From positions 648,853 through 712,852 of the forward strand of contig NZ_JAJKFK010000001.1 in assembly GCF_021653975.1 (NCBI RefSeq): a stretch of 64,000 nucleotides of DNA. The letters are read 5' to 3'. The stretch comes from Amycolatopsis sp. GM8. GTDB lineage: Bacteria > Actinomycetota > Actinomycetes > Mycobacteriales > Pseudonocardiaceae. Position numbers and translations under genes: made by a program. The notes under the pieces are model-generated. The model was given only the letters and a program-made list of their open reading frames with translations. It was not told the origin of the DNA and ran no database searches. This document shows, piece by piece, positions 33,108 through 41,249 of this stretch; the first letter of the stretch is position 1, and the number at the start of each line of letters is the position of its first letter.

Positions 33108-34175
33108 TCACGGCGCAGGCACCCACAACGCGTCCAGGTGGTCGGTCTTGCCGAGACCGCGGATCCGGTCGGGATGGACGCCTCGGCTCAGGCAGGTGGA
33201 GAGCAGCGCGGCCAGGGTGTGACCCGGGTTGGCTTCCCGGGCGTTGTCCACGGCAAGCCCGGCCAGAGCGCCTTCGCCGCGCTGGTACGCCGAGTAGCAC
33301 AGCAGCGCCGCCGGTTCCGCCCGTTCCGGCGCCGGGGTGCGGCGGACCAGTTCCAGCCACAACCGTTCCGCGTCGAGGCAGGTGTGCTCGACGAGCGGCA
33401 GCGCGAGGCAGGTGTCACGGATCGGCGTCTGGGAAAGCGCCAGCGCGAGACCGACCACCTGATTGTCCGAAAAGGACAATTCTCGCCGGCGCATCCTGTT
33501 CAGCGCGACGCGGACGACCTCGAACCCTTCCCTCACCAGAAGTTCGTCGTCGGTAAAGGAACTCAGCACGTCCGTCGCCGCGGTGAGCAGCTTGGCACGC
33601 CGGGCGAGCGCCGGAGCATCGTCCGGGACCAGCAGGCGTGCGAGTTCCTCGCGGCTGCCGAACGTGACCTGGCCGGCCGCCGTGAAGGCGGTGGCGGTCA
33701 CCGTGCTGGTGTCGTCGGGCAGCACGCCGCACTGGCCGTCGTCATAGGCGGCCCACCGCGCGCCCTTGCGGATTTCCTGCGCCCACAAGGGATACGGCAC
33801 CTGCCACCCCACCCCGGCCAACGCCTCGCGCAGCCGATCGACCAGCTGCCGGTGTGGCGGGCCCGACGAGGGCGGCGGATGCGCCGGGTTCCGTCCGATG
33901 AGGACGATGACGACCGTCCCGACATGATGATCCAGGAGGAGGGGTAGCAGCGTCTGCACGGCCTCGTTCTCGTGCTCTGCCGTCGGCAGGCCGCCACGCA
34001 CGACGGGTCCGACCCGGCTGCCGCCGGGACCGCCGAGCCCGAGCAGAACTATCGAGTCCGCGGGCCGGAACCCCAAGAGGGGCGGCACAGCCGCGATGAG
34101 CTGGGCGGGATCGCTGAGACTGACGCCGACCCCGCCGCCAGGGAGGATCTTCGTGGTGGTGGTCACGGACTCCAC
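33108..34175 (-). CDS. DUF4192 family protein
   Basis: This 355-residue actinobacterial protein has the conserved opening of the DUF4192 family: VSLSDPAQLIAAVPPLLGFRPADSIVLLGL. The later part is helical, with YSAYQRGEGALAGLAVDNA and a DHLDALW-type end. The function of the family is not known. It is divergent from the CcdC-like gene, with a 185-base gap that contains two DnaA-box-like sequences. A shorter start a few codons in (GTG of VTTTTK) is possible. Confidence 0.85.
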   Translation of the reverse strand: MESVTTTTKILPGGGVGVSLSDPAQLIAAVPPLLGFRPADSIVLLGLGGPGGSRVGPVVRGGLPTAEHENEAVQTLLPLLLDHHVGTVVIVLIGRNPAHPPPSSGPPHRQLVDRLREALAGVGWQVPYPLWAQEIRKGARWAAYDDGQCGVLPDDTSTVTATAFTAAGQVTFGSREELARLLVPDDAPALARRAKLLTAATDVLSSFTDDELLVREGFEVVRVALNRMRRRELSFSDNQVVGLALALSQTPIRDTCLALPLVEHTCLDAERLWLELVRRTPAPERAEPAALLCYSAYQRGEGALAGLAVDNAREANPGHTLAALLSTCLSRGVHPDRIRGLGKTDHLDALWVPAP

Positions 34176-34219
34176 GATGACGGATCAGGGCACCGCGGCG
34201 GGAGGAAAGGTTCGCGGGC

Positions 34220-34246
34220 TGTGGACAACCGGGGTGTTGTGGACAA
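34220..34246. promoter_or_regulatory. Pair of DnaA-box-like sequences
   Basis: TGTGGACAA occurs at 34220-34228 and again at 34238-34246, in the same orientation and 18 bases apart. The reverse complement TTGTCCACA is the preferred DnaA box in high-GC actinobacteria. They lie in the intergenic region between the divergent DUF4192 and CcdC-like genes. A pair is too few for an origin; titration or transcriptional control by DnaA would be possible. Confidence 0.45.
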
Positions 34247-34360
34247 CTCGGGCAGGTCCACAAAGGACAGGTTGCCTCCACCCCTGGGTTGAGGCAGGGT
34301 CAACCCGGAAGCCACCCGCCTGCCGATGCGCCGACCCCGCCGGGCGAAGAGACTGAATCC

Positions 34361-34858
34361 ATGGAGATCTTGCTCTACATCGTGATCGCCGCCTTTGTCG
34401 TCTGGCGGGTCGTGTACCGGCAACTGCGCGGCAGCATGATCACCGTGCGCGGACTGGTGCTGTTCCCCGGCATCCTGCTGGTGCTGGGCGTCGTCAACAG
34501 CGCCCGCGCGCTGCCCGGCGCGTCCGGCGGCGAGCTCGGACTGCTCGCGATCGACCTGGTAATCCTGGTCGTGCTCGGCATCGCCCGCGCCTCGAGCACC
34601 CGGTTGAGCACCCGCGACGGATACGCCTTCCAGAAGGGCACCACGGTGACCCTGGTGCTCTGGCTGGTGACGATCGCGGTCCGGATCGGGTTCGGCGTCG
34701 CCGGCACGAAGATGGGACTCGCGGGCCCGCTCACGTCGTCGTCGATCCTGCTCTCGCTGGGCTTGAGCATCGGCGTCCAGAACGCGCTCGTCTACAGCCG
34801 GGCACGCCGCCGCCAGCTCCCGATCGCCGCGAACAGGACAGAGATCGCCCGGGACTGA
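34361..34858 (+). CDS. CcdC-like membrane protein (DUF1453)
   Basis: The 165-residue protein starts at the ATG at 34361 directly with a membrane helix (ILLYIVIAAFVVW) and has about four hydrophobic segments. VVYRQLRGSMITVRGLVLFPGILL near the N-terminus fits the DUF1453/CcdC group; upstream codons in frame are not protein-like. Function is unknown. It ends 15 bases before the histidine kinase gene, so it may be expressed together with the two-component system and could sense or assist at the membrane. Confidence 0.75.
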   Translation: MEILLYIVIAAFVVWRVVYRQLRGSMITVRGLVLFPGILLVLGVVNSARALPGASGGELGLLAIDLVILVVLGIARASSTRLSTRDGYAFQKGTTVTLVLWLVTIAVRIGFGVAGTKMGLAGPLTSSSILLSLGLSIGVQNALVYSRARRRQLPIAANRTEIARD

Positions 34859-34873
34859 GGCATCCTGAACGGC

Positions 34874-35992
34874 ATGACCTTCGGCATCAGGCGGGAACGG
34901 TTCTCGCTGGGGCTGGACTCGCTGCGCTGGCTGCTCGTGTTCATCCCGCTGGTGAGCATGATCCCCCGGTACACGGTGTGGACCTGGCCGATCGCCGTCG
35001 TGGCGCTGGTCGCGTCGGTGCCGATACTGTGGCTGCCGCTCCGGCCCGCCTGGCTCTTGCCCACCGGCCTGTTCGTCCTGGCGGCCGCCAGCGGCGCACT
35101 GTGGGTGCTGCGCCCGGAAAGCCTCATCTCGGTGATCGTGTTCTCGACGATCTTCCTCACGGCGCGCTTCGTGTCGCTGCGAGCGGCGATCGCGATCGGT
35201 GCCGTCGTAGCCGCCACGATCGCGGCCCTGTTCCTGCGCTACGACGTGAGCCTGCGCAACGCATTGCTGGACGTATCGCTGGTCGCCGTCACGACCCTGC
35301 TCGGGCTGAACCGGCGGGCCCGGATGGCGCGGATCGAGCAGACCGAGCTCGCGCTCGCCCGCGCCCGCACGGCCACCGAGGAGCACGCGCTCGCCGCCGC
35401 GCTCGCCGAACGGGCGCGGATCGCGCGGGAACTGCACGACGTGCTCGCCCACTCCCTCTCCGGGCTCGCGCTGAACCTGCAGGGCGCGCGCCTGATGCTG
35501 GTCCGCGACGGCGCGAACCCCGACGTTGTCGCGCAGCTCGAGCGCGCCCAGAAGCTGGCCGTGGACGGGCTCGCCGAGGCACGCCAGGCTGTCGCGACGC
35601 TGCGCGAGGATCCGGTGCCGGTGGAACGCGCTGTCGAGGACCTGCTCGCGGGCTATCGGCTCGACACCGGCGTGCACGCGGAACTGACCGTGCGCGGCGA
35701 GCCCCGCGCGCTCGACCCGGCCACCGGCACCACGTTGCTGCGGACCGTGCAGGAAGCGCTTTCCAACACCCGCAAGCACGCGCCCGGCGCTCGCGTGCAG
35801 GTCGAACTGGTCTACTCGGCCAGGGAGGTCGAAGTGGTCGTCCTCGATCATCAGGGCAGGCGTCCCACGCCGGGCGCGAGCGCGGGCTACGGTTTGCGGG
35901 GGATGCGCGAACGCGCCGAGCTGCTCGGCGGGCGGCTCGCTGCGGGGCCAGTGGAGGACGGATGGCGGGTACAGCTGACGGTGCCGGCGTGA
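34874..35992 (+). CDS. Sensor histidine kinase, NarL/DesK type
   Basis: The 372-residue protein has five or six N-terminal membrane helices (residues about 18-145), then a coiled linker. The dimerisation/phosphoacceptor segment ERARIARELHDVLAHSL has His188. The ATPase domain carries the N-box QEALSNTRKHAPGA and the G-box GYGLRGMRERAELLGG. There is no periplasmic sensor domain, so the signal is probably sensed in or at the membrane. It is translationally coupled to the response regulator (GTGA overlap). Confidence 0.9.
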   Translation: MTFGIRRERFSLGLDSLRWLLVFIPLVSMIPRYTVWTWPIAVVALVASVPILWLPLRPAWLLPTGLFVLAAASGALWVLRPESLISVIVFSTIFLTARFVSLRAAIAIGAVVAATIAALFLRYDVSLRNALLDVSLVAVTTLLGLNRRARMARIEQTELALARARTATEEHALAAALAERARIARELHDVLAHSLSGLALNLQGARLMLVRDGANPDVVAQLERAQKLAVDGLAEARQAVATLREDPVPVERAVEDLLAGYRLDTGVHAELTVRGEPRALDPATGTTLLRTVQEALSNTRKHAPGARVQVELVYSAREVEVVVLDHQGRRPTPGASAGYGLRGMRERAELLGGRLAAGPVEDGWRVQLTVPA

Positions 35993-36636
35993 AGCCGCTA
36001 CGCGTGGTCCTCGCCGATGATCAGGCCGTCGTCCGCGAAGGCCTGATGACCTTATTGGGGCTGCTGCCCGAGGTCGAGGTGGTGGGCGCCGCCGCGGACG
36101 GGGTCGAGGCGGTCGCACTGGTCGCCGCGCACAAACCCGATGTGCTGCTGGTGGACCTACGGATGCCGCGCTGCGACGGGGTCGCGGCGACGGCACGCGT
36201 GCGCGCCGAGCACCCCGGCACCGAGGTGGTGGTCCTGACCACCTACGCCGACGACGACTCCCTGCTGTCCGCGTTGCGCGCCGGCGCGCGAGGTTACCTG
36301 ACCAAGGACGCCGACGCCGAGTCGATCGTGCGGGCGCTCCGCTCGGCCGCGAGCGGGATGTCCACAGTGGACTCCGAACTGCAGCGACGGCTCGTCGAAG
36401 CCGCGAGCCGGGCCCAAGTGCCGCGCACGCACGAGGCCGAGGGACTGACCGCGCGAGAGATCGAAGTGCTCCGGCTGATCGCGGCCGGGCTGTCCAACAC
36501 GGAAATCGCCCGCACGCTCGTCATCACCGAGGCGACGGTCAAGACGCACGTCAATCACCTCTTCGCGAAAGCGGGCCTGCGCGATCGCGCGCAGGCAGTC
36601 GCGTTCGCCTACCGGACCGGGCTCGTGCAGCATTAA
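35989..36636 (+). CDS. LuxR-type response regulator
   Basis: The 215-residue protein has a receiver domain (acidic pair D10-D11, phospho-acceptor D56 in LLVDLRMPRCDG, and the conserved Thr and Lys in VLTTYAD and YLTKDA) and a C-terminal LuxR-type helix-turn-helix (LTAREIEVLRLIAAGLSNTEIARTLVITEATVKTHV). The GTG at 35989 overlaps the kinase stop. The ATG at 35962 has a GGAGG four bases upstream and would add nine residues; both are possible. It is the partner of the adjacent kinase. Target genes are unknown. Confidence 0.9.
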   Translation: MKPLRVVLADDQAVVREGLMTLLGLLPEVEVVGAAADGVEAVALVAAHKPDVLLVDLRMPRCDGVAATARVRAEHPGTEVVVLTTYADDDSLLSALRAGARGYLTKDADAESIVRALRSAASGMSTVDSELQRRLVEAASRAQVPRTHEAEGLTAREIEVLRLIAAGLSNTEIARTLVITEATVKTHVNHLFAKAGLRDRAQAVAFAYRTGLVQH

Positions 36637-36690
36637 CTGAAGCGTTACGGTCACCGACCCGATCGGGCAATCCGCCTCGCGCCTACTGGA

Positions 36691-37590
36691 GTGGTGCGCT
36701 GGCACCTCGGACTACCTCTCGTGACCACGGCGGTGCTGATCGCCGTCCTCGTCGCCGGATCGGGCAGTCTCACCGACACCCCGCCACCGGCCGTCGCGGT
36801 CGAGCCGGTCCCGACCACCACCGCGGCGGAAACCACGCCGACGTTCGACGCGAGCGGCTTGCCCCGTGCCGTGAGCGACGCGGTCAACGACGTCGTGCCG
36901 CACACCGACCTCGGCTTCGCCTTGTTCGACACGCGGGCCGGCCGGACGATCGCGGCCCTCGACGCGGATGAGCCGTTCTACACGGCATCCTTGGTGAAGC
37001 TGCTCATCGCCCTCGACGTCCTGTCCACCGGCGACTGGCACGTCCCGGCGGAACCGCTGCGTGCCGATCTCACCGCCATGATCGCGGCCAGCCACGACGG
37101 CATCGCCGAGTCCCTCTGGAACTCCGGCGGCCGCTCGGCGATCGTCACCCGGATGGCCAAGATCGCCGGCCTTCAGCACACGAGGCCACCCGCGATCAGT
37201 GACCAGTGGGAGATGACGAGCACCACCGCGAGTGACATCGTGACCCTCTATCGATACCTCACCACCCAGGTGCCCTTAGCCGCGCGAGACTTGATTCTCG
37301 GCGCCATGGCGGCCGCGACGAACCCTGCCGCCGACGGGTTCGCACAGTACTTCGGCATTCCCGACGGGCTGCCCGGCGAGAAGTGGGCGATCAAGCAGGG
37401 CTGGATGGAAATTCAGCGCGCGGTCGTGCTCAACACGAGCGGACTGGTCGGCTCGCGCTACGTCGTGGTGCTGCTCGCCGAGCTTCCGCTGAGCACTTCG
37501 TACGTGCAAGGCCGGGCCGCGGTGACCGCGGGAATCGCCGCCGTGGCACCGGCACTCACCGAACAACCGTTGTCACGTAAGGAAAACTAG
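36691..37590 (+). CDS. Secreted class A beta-lactamase-like serine hydrolase
   Basis: The 299-residue protein has an N-terminal hydrophobic signal or anchor (LGLPLVTTAVLIAVLVAG), a Thr/Pro-rich linker, and a penicillin-binding/beta-lactamase fold whose S-x-x-K motif is TASLVKL (S100, K103). A clear E166-type omega loop or KTG triad was not identified; WAIKQGW may replace KTG. It resembles actinobacterial serine hydrolases rather than true resistance enzymes. A role in cell-wall metabolism is plausible but unproven. It lies 54 bases downstream of the response regulator and may be part of its output. Confidence 0.75.
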   Translation: MVRWHLGLPLVTTAVLIAVLVAGSGSLTDTPPPAVAVEPVPTTTAAETTPTFDASGLPRAVSDAVNDVVPHTDLGFALFDTRAGRTIAALDADEPFYTASLVKLLIALDVLSTGDWHVPAEPLRADLTAMIAASHDGIAESLWNSGGRSAIVTRMAKIAGLQHTRPPAISDQWEMTSTTASDIVTLYRYLTTQVPLAARDLILGAMAAATNPAADGFAQYFGIPDGLPGEKWAIKQGWMEIQRAVVLNTSGLVGSRYVVVLLAELPLSTSYVQGRAAVTAGIAAVAPALTEQPLSRKEN

Positions 37591-37606
37591 CGGCCAGGCG
37601 GCGGGA

Positions 37607-38035
37607 TCAGCCGTGCGCGATGTACGCCTGGAGTTGCTCGTGACTCGTCTCGAGCTCCTCGATCCGGGTCTTCACGACGTCGCCGATGCTGACGATGCCC
37701 ACGAGCCGGCCGCCGTCGAGCACCGGGATGTGCCGGACGCGGCGTTCGGTCATCAGCACGCTCAGATCGTCCACCGAATCCTGCGGCGTGCACGTCGCGA
37801 CGACCGTCGTCATGATCTCCGAGACCGGCCGGTCCAGCAGCCCTTCACCACGCTCGTGCAGCTTGCGCACGACATCGCGCTCCGACACGATGCCCGCGAC
37901 CCCGTCGGGGCCGATGACCGGCATCGCGCCGATATTGTGCTCGGCGAGCCCGGCCAGCAACTCTCTGACCGTGGTCGCCGGAGCGACCGTGGCCACCGAG
38001 GTGCCCTTGTTACGCAAGACGTCCGCGATCCTCAT
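37607..38035 (-). CDS. CBS-domain pair protein
   Basis: The 142-residue protein consists of two CBS motifs (residues about 10-65 and 75-130; GAMPVIGPDGVAGIVSERDVVRKL and RHIPVLDGGRLVGIVSIGDVVK). CBS pairs bind adenosine nucleotides and regulate partners. Stand-alone forms of this kind are common in actinobacteria and are often linked to dormancy or stress responses. No partner domain is attached. The 290 bases upstream (38036-38325) show no gene or clear element beyond the two promoters expected there. Confidence 0.85.
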   Translation of the reverse strand: MRIADVLRNKGTSVATVAPATTVRELLAGLAEHNIGAMPVIGPDGVAGIVSERDVVRKLHERGEGLLDRPVSEIMTTVVATCTPQDSVDDLSVLMTERRVRHIPVLDGGRLVGIVSIGDVVKTRIEELETSHEQLQAYIAHG

Positions 38036-38325
38036 CGGGCACCTCCGGGGTAGTGACCTGGTTCACAACAGGTTAAGGCCCGCCGGGCGATCACGAAAGC
38101 CACGATCCGGGCGAAGCGCCACGGCGCACCGGTGCGCGAGCGGGGTTTGCCGGGAACGCGTTCGGTGTCACAAGCCGTTGGACCGACCGGGTGACACGTT
38201 GGGAAGAAGCGGCGAACGCCCGTCGCGCAGCGTTCGCGGCACATTCGGGCGATACGGTTTTCCCAGCCATACGGCGGTAATCGAACCGGCACTGGAAATG
38301 GTCTCCACCTGGCAGACTGGTCGGC

Positions 38326-40332
38326 ATGGCTGAAGAAGACCCGTTTCTCTGGCTCGAGGACGTGACCGGGGAGGCGGCACTCGACTGGGTGCGCCTCCGC
38401 AATGCCGAGACCCTCGAGGAAATGACCGGCAGTGAATCGTTCGAGCGGTTCCATACCGAGATCCGTCAGGTACTCGACGCCGATGACCGGATTGCCTACA
38501 TCCGGAGACGCGGCGAGTACTTCTACAACTTCTGGCAGGACGCGAAAAATCCGCGCGGGTTGTGGCGCCGCACCACACTGGAGTCGTATCGCGAGGACCG
38601 TCCGAACTGGGACGTGCTGCTCGACGTCGACGCGCTCGCCGAAGCTGAAGGCGAGAACTGGGTGTGGCAGGGTGCGAGCGTCCTGCGGCCCGGTTACCGG
38701 CGCGGCCTGATCGAGCTTTCGCGCGGCGGCGCGGATGCGACGGTCGTCCGCGAGTTCGATCTCGATCAGCGCGAGTTCGTCGAGGACGGATTCCGGTTGC
38801 CCGAAGCCAAAAGCCGGGTCGGCTGGATCAACGAGAACCTGATCTATGTCGGCACCGATTTCGGCGAGGGTTCACTGACCACGTCGGGATATCCGCGGGT
38901 GATCAAGGAATGGCGCCGCGGGACGCCGCTCGCGAAGGCCACGATGGTCTACGAAGGGAAGCCGGAGCACGTTACGGCATTTGGCTTCCACGATTCGACG
39001 CCGGGCTTCGAACGCGATTTCGTCGGTAGTTCACCGGATTTCTACCGAGTCGAAAAATACCTGCGCACCCAGGACGGTCTGGTGCACCTCGACGTACCCG
39101 AGGACGCTCAAACGAGCGTGCATCGCGAATGGCTGCTGATCCGTACCCGGTCGCCGTGGACGGTCAGCGAACGCGACTACGACGCGGGCACGCTGCTCGC
39201 CGCTCGCTTCGACGACTATCTCGCCGGCTCGCGTGAGCTGACCGTGCTGTTCGAGCCCGACGCGCGAACTTCGCTCTTGGACTACGACTGGACGCGGCAC
39301 CACCTGCTGCTCACGACACTGTCCGACGTGCGCACCGAACTGCACGTGCTGACGCCGGCCGAGGGCTGGCGCCGCGAGCCGATGCCCGCCGGGCCCGAGC
39401 TCGGTATCGCCCAGATCCTGGACACCGATCCGGACGAATCCGACGAGTACCTGTTGAGCACCAGTGGTTTCACCGAGCCGCCGACACTGAAGTACGGGCA
39501 CGTCGGCGGTGCGGTCGAAGTCCTCAAGCAGTCCCCCGAGCGCTTCGACGCCGAAGGCATGACGGTCGACCAGTACTTCGCGACCTCGCTGGACGGCACC
39601 GCGATCCCGTATTTCGTGGTGCGGCCGAAGGCGGCCGGCGGCCCGACCATGCTGACCGGCTACGGCGGATTCGAGGTTTCACGGCTGCCGGACTACAGCG
39701 GGGTGCTCGGTCGCGGCTGGCTCGCGCGCGGCGGGACGTACGTGCTCGCGAACATCCGCGGCGGCGGCGAGTACGGGCCTTCCTGGCACACCACGGCAAT
39801 GAAGGAGAACCGGCACCTGGTGTACGAGGATTTCGCCGCTGTGGCACGGGATCTCGTCGACCGCGGCATCACGACGCGCGAGAAGCTGGGCACGCACGGC
39901 GGCAGCAACGGCGGCCTGCTGATGGGCGTCATGCTGACCCGGTACCCGGAGCTGTTCGGCGCGATCGTGTGCCAGGTGCCGCTGCTGGACATGCGCCGCT
40001 ACCACCTGCTGCTCGCCGGCGCGTCCTGGATGGCCGAGTACGGCGACCCGGACGATCCGGCGCAGTGGGAGTACATCGGCGAGTACTCGCCGTACCAGAA
40101 CGTCCACAGTGGACGCGACTACCCGCCGACGCTGTTCATGACGTCCACAAGGGACGATCGGGTGCATCCTGGGCACGCGCGGAAGATGGTCGCGAAGATG
40201 CGCGAGCAGGGGTACGGCGTGCGCTACCACGAGAACATCGAGGGCGGGCACGGGGCCGCGGCGGACAACGAGCAGCTGGCGCGGAAGTGGGCGCTGCTGT
40301 TCGAGTTCCTGTGGTCGCAGCTCAAGTACTAA
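38326..40332 (+). CDS. Prolyl oligopeptidase family serine protease (S9A)
   Basis: The 668-residue protein has an N-terminal beta-propeller (residues about 60-390) and a C-terminal alpha/beta hydrolase. The catalytic Ser is S527 in THGGSNGGLLMG, the Asp lies in TSTRDDRVHPGH, and the His is H642 in EGGHGAA. No signal peptide is visible, so it is cytoplasmic. It cleaves short proline-containing peptides. The last four bases overlap the convergent NAD(P)-binding gene. Confidence 0.92.
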   Translation: MAEEDPFLWLEDVTGEAALDWVRLRNAETLEEMTGSESFERFHTEIRQVLDADDRIAYIRRRGEYFYNFWQDAKNPRGLWRRTTLESYREDRPNWDVLLDVDALAEAEGENWVWQGASVLRPGYRRGLIELSRGGADATVVREFDLDQREFVEDGFRLPEAKSRVGWINENLIYVGTDFGEGSLTTSGYPRVIKEWRRGTPLAKATMVYEGKPEHVTAFGFHDSTPGFERDFVGSSPDFYRVEKYLRTQDGLVHLDVPEDAQTSVHREWLLIRTRSPWTVSERDYDAGTLLAARFDDYLAGSRELTVLFEPDARTSLLDYDWTRHHLLLTTLSDVRTELHVLTPAEGWRREPMPAGPELGIAQILDTDPDESDEYLLSTSGFTEPPTLKYGHVGGAVEVLKQSPERFDAEGMTVDQYFATSLDGTAIPYFVVRPKAAGGPTMLTGYGGFEVSRLPDYSGVLGRGWLARGGTYVLANIRGGGEYGPSWHTTAMKENRHLVYEDFAAVARDLVDRGITTREKLGTHGGSNGGLLMGVMLTRYPELFGAIVCQVPLLDMRRYHLLLAGASWMAEYGDPDDPAQWEYIGEYSPYQNVHSGRDYPPTLFMTSTRDDRVHPGHARKMVAKMREQGYGVRYHENIEGGHGAAADNEQLARKWALLFEFLWSQLKY

Positions 40333-41078
40333 TGGCGCTCGGCGAGGTACTGCTCGAAGGTGACCTTCCCGTCGGCGTGCTCCGGCGTGAGGTTCGCGCC
40401 GGCGCGGAAGGCCCGGGCCGCCTTGCCGGGTAAGGAGATCGCCACGACGGGCTTGTCGCGGCCGACCGCGGCGAGATAGGTCCGGGCGAGATCGGTGGAA
40501 TCGCGAACCTCCGGGCCGCCCATGTCCGGCACGCGGCCCGAAGGCTGTCCCAGCGCGAGTTCGACCAGCCGGTCGGCGACCTCACGGACGTCGACCGGCT
40601 GGAACCGGCCCTTGAGTGTGAAAGTGACCGGCAGGCGCAGCTGGGCCTTGGTGAGCCCGGCGACCAGGTCGTGGAACTGGGTGGCGCGCAGGATCGTCCA
40701 CGGCAGGCCGGACTCCTGGATGAGCCGCTCGGTCGCGAGCTTCGCGTTGTAGTACAGGAACGGGATCTTCTCGATGCCGACGATCGAGATGTACACCAGG
40801 TGCGCGCCGCGGGTGGCCTCGATCAGCCTGCGCGTGGTGGCGGCGTCTCCCCCGCCGCTCGCGCCCGTCGCACAATGCACGATCGTGTCGGCGCCCTCGG
40901 TCGCCTCGGCGATTCCGGCGCCAGTCTTGAGATCGCCCGTGCGCCAGGCATACGGCGTGCCCACGGGGGCGGGCTTCCGGCTGAGCACGCGGATCTCGCG
41001 CCCGTCGCCCAGCAACCGCTTCGCCACGACACGACCGAGCGCGCCGGTGCCGCCGGTGACCAGAATCGTCTCGCTCAC
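40329..41078 (-). CDS. NAD(P)-binding NmrA/atypical SDR protein
   Basis: The GTG at 41078 is preceded by AAGGAGG and gives 249 residues that begin with the dinucleotide-binding ILVTGGTGALGRVVAKRL. The catalytic Tyr-x3-Lys of classical SDRs is replaced by the YYNAKLATERLIQESGLPWTILRATQFHDL pattern of atypical SDRs of the NmrA/YbjT group. Such proteins act as redox sensors or reductases. No operon partner is evident. Function beyond cofactor binding is unknown. Confidence 0.8.
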   Translation of the reverse strand: MSETILVTGGTGALGRVVAKRLLGDGREIRVLSRKPAPVGTPYAWRTGDLKTGAGIAEATEGADTIVHCATGASGGGDAATTRRLIEATRGAHLVYISIVGIEKIPFLYYNAKLATERLIQESGLPWTILRATQFHDLVAGLTKAQLRLPVTFTLKGRFQPVDVREVADRLVELALGQPSGRVPDMGGPEVRDSTDLARTYLAAVGRDKPVVAISLPGKAARAFRAGANLTPEHADGKVTFEQYLAERH

Positions 41079-41201
41079 GATTCCTCCTTCGTCACGGGAT
41101 TCCAGACTCCCGCACACGAGACGAAACAGCGACCCGGAAGGTGACAGGGGTATCGCGAACATGGTCCGACCTTCAGCGCGGTCTTTGCGGCCAAACAGAA
41201 A

Positions 41202-41234
41202 AGTGGGGAGCCGACCGATCGTCGGCTCCCCACT
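41202..41234 (-). terminator. Intrinsic terminator of nrdJ
   Basis: A perfect 14-base stem (AGTGGGGAGCCGAC with its complement, 41202-41215 and 41221-41234) with a 5-base loop lies 15 bases past the nrdJ stop. On the minus strand it is followed by a T-rich TTTCTGTTT. This is one of the few clear Rho-independent terminators in the window. Confidence 0.88.
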
Positions 41235-41249
41235 CGAATCAACTCAGAG

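Noticed and set aside
31132..33360. 742-residue open frame opposite galK/galE and through the tail array
   Set aside because: It is antisense to galE, Arg/Ala/Pro-rich and carries the repeats in translation. Openness on the opposite strand is common in high-GC genes, and no start or domain supports it.
34220..34246. Chromosome replication origin
   Set aside because: Only two boxes, and no dnaA, dnaN or AT-rich unwinding region.
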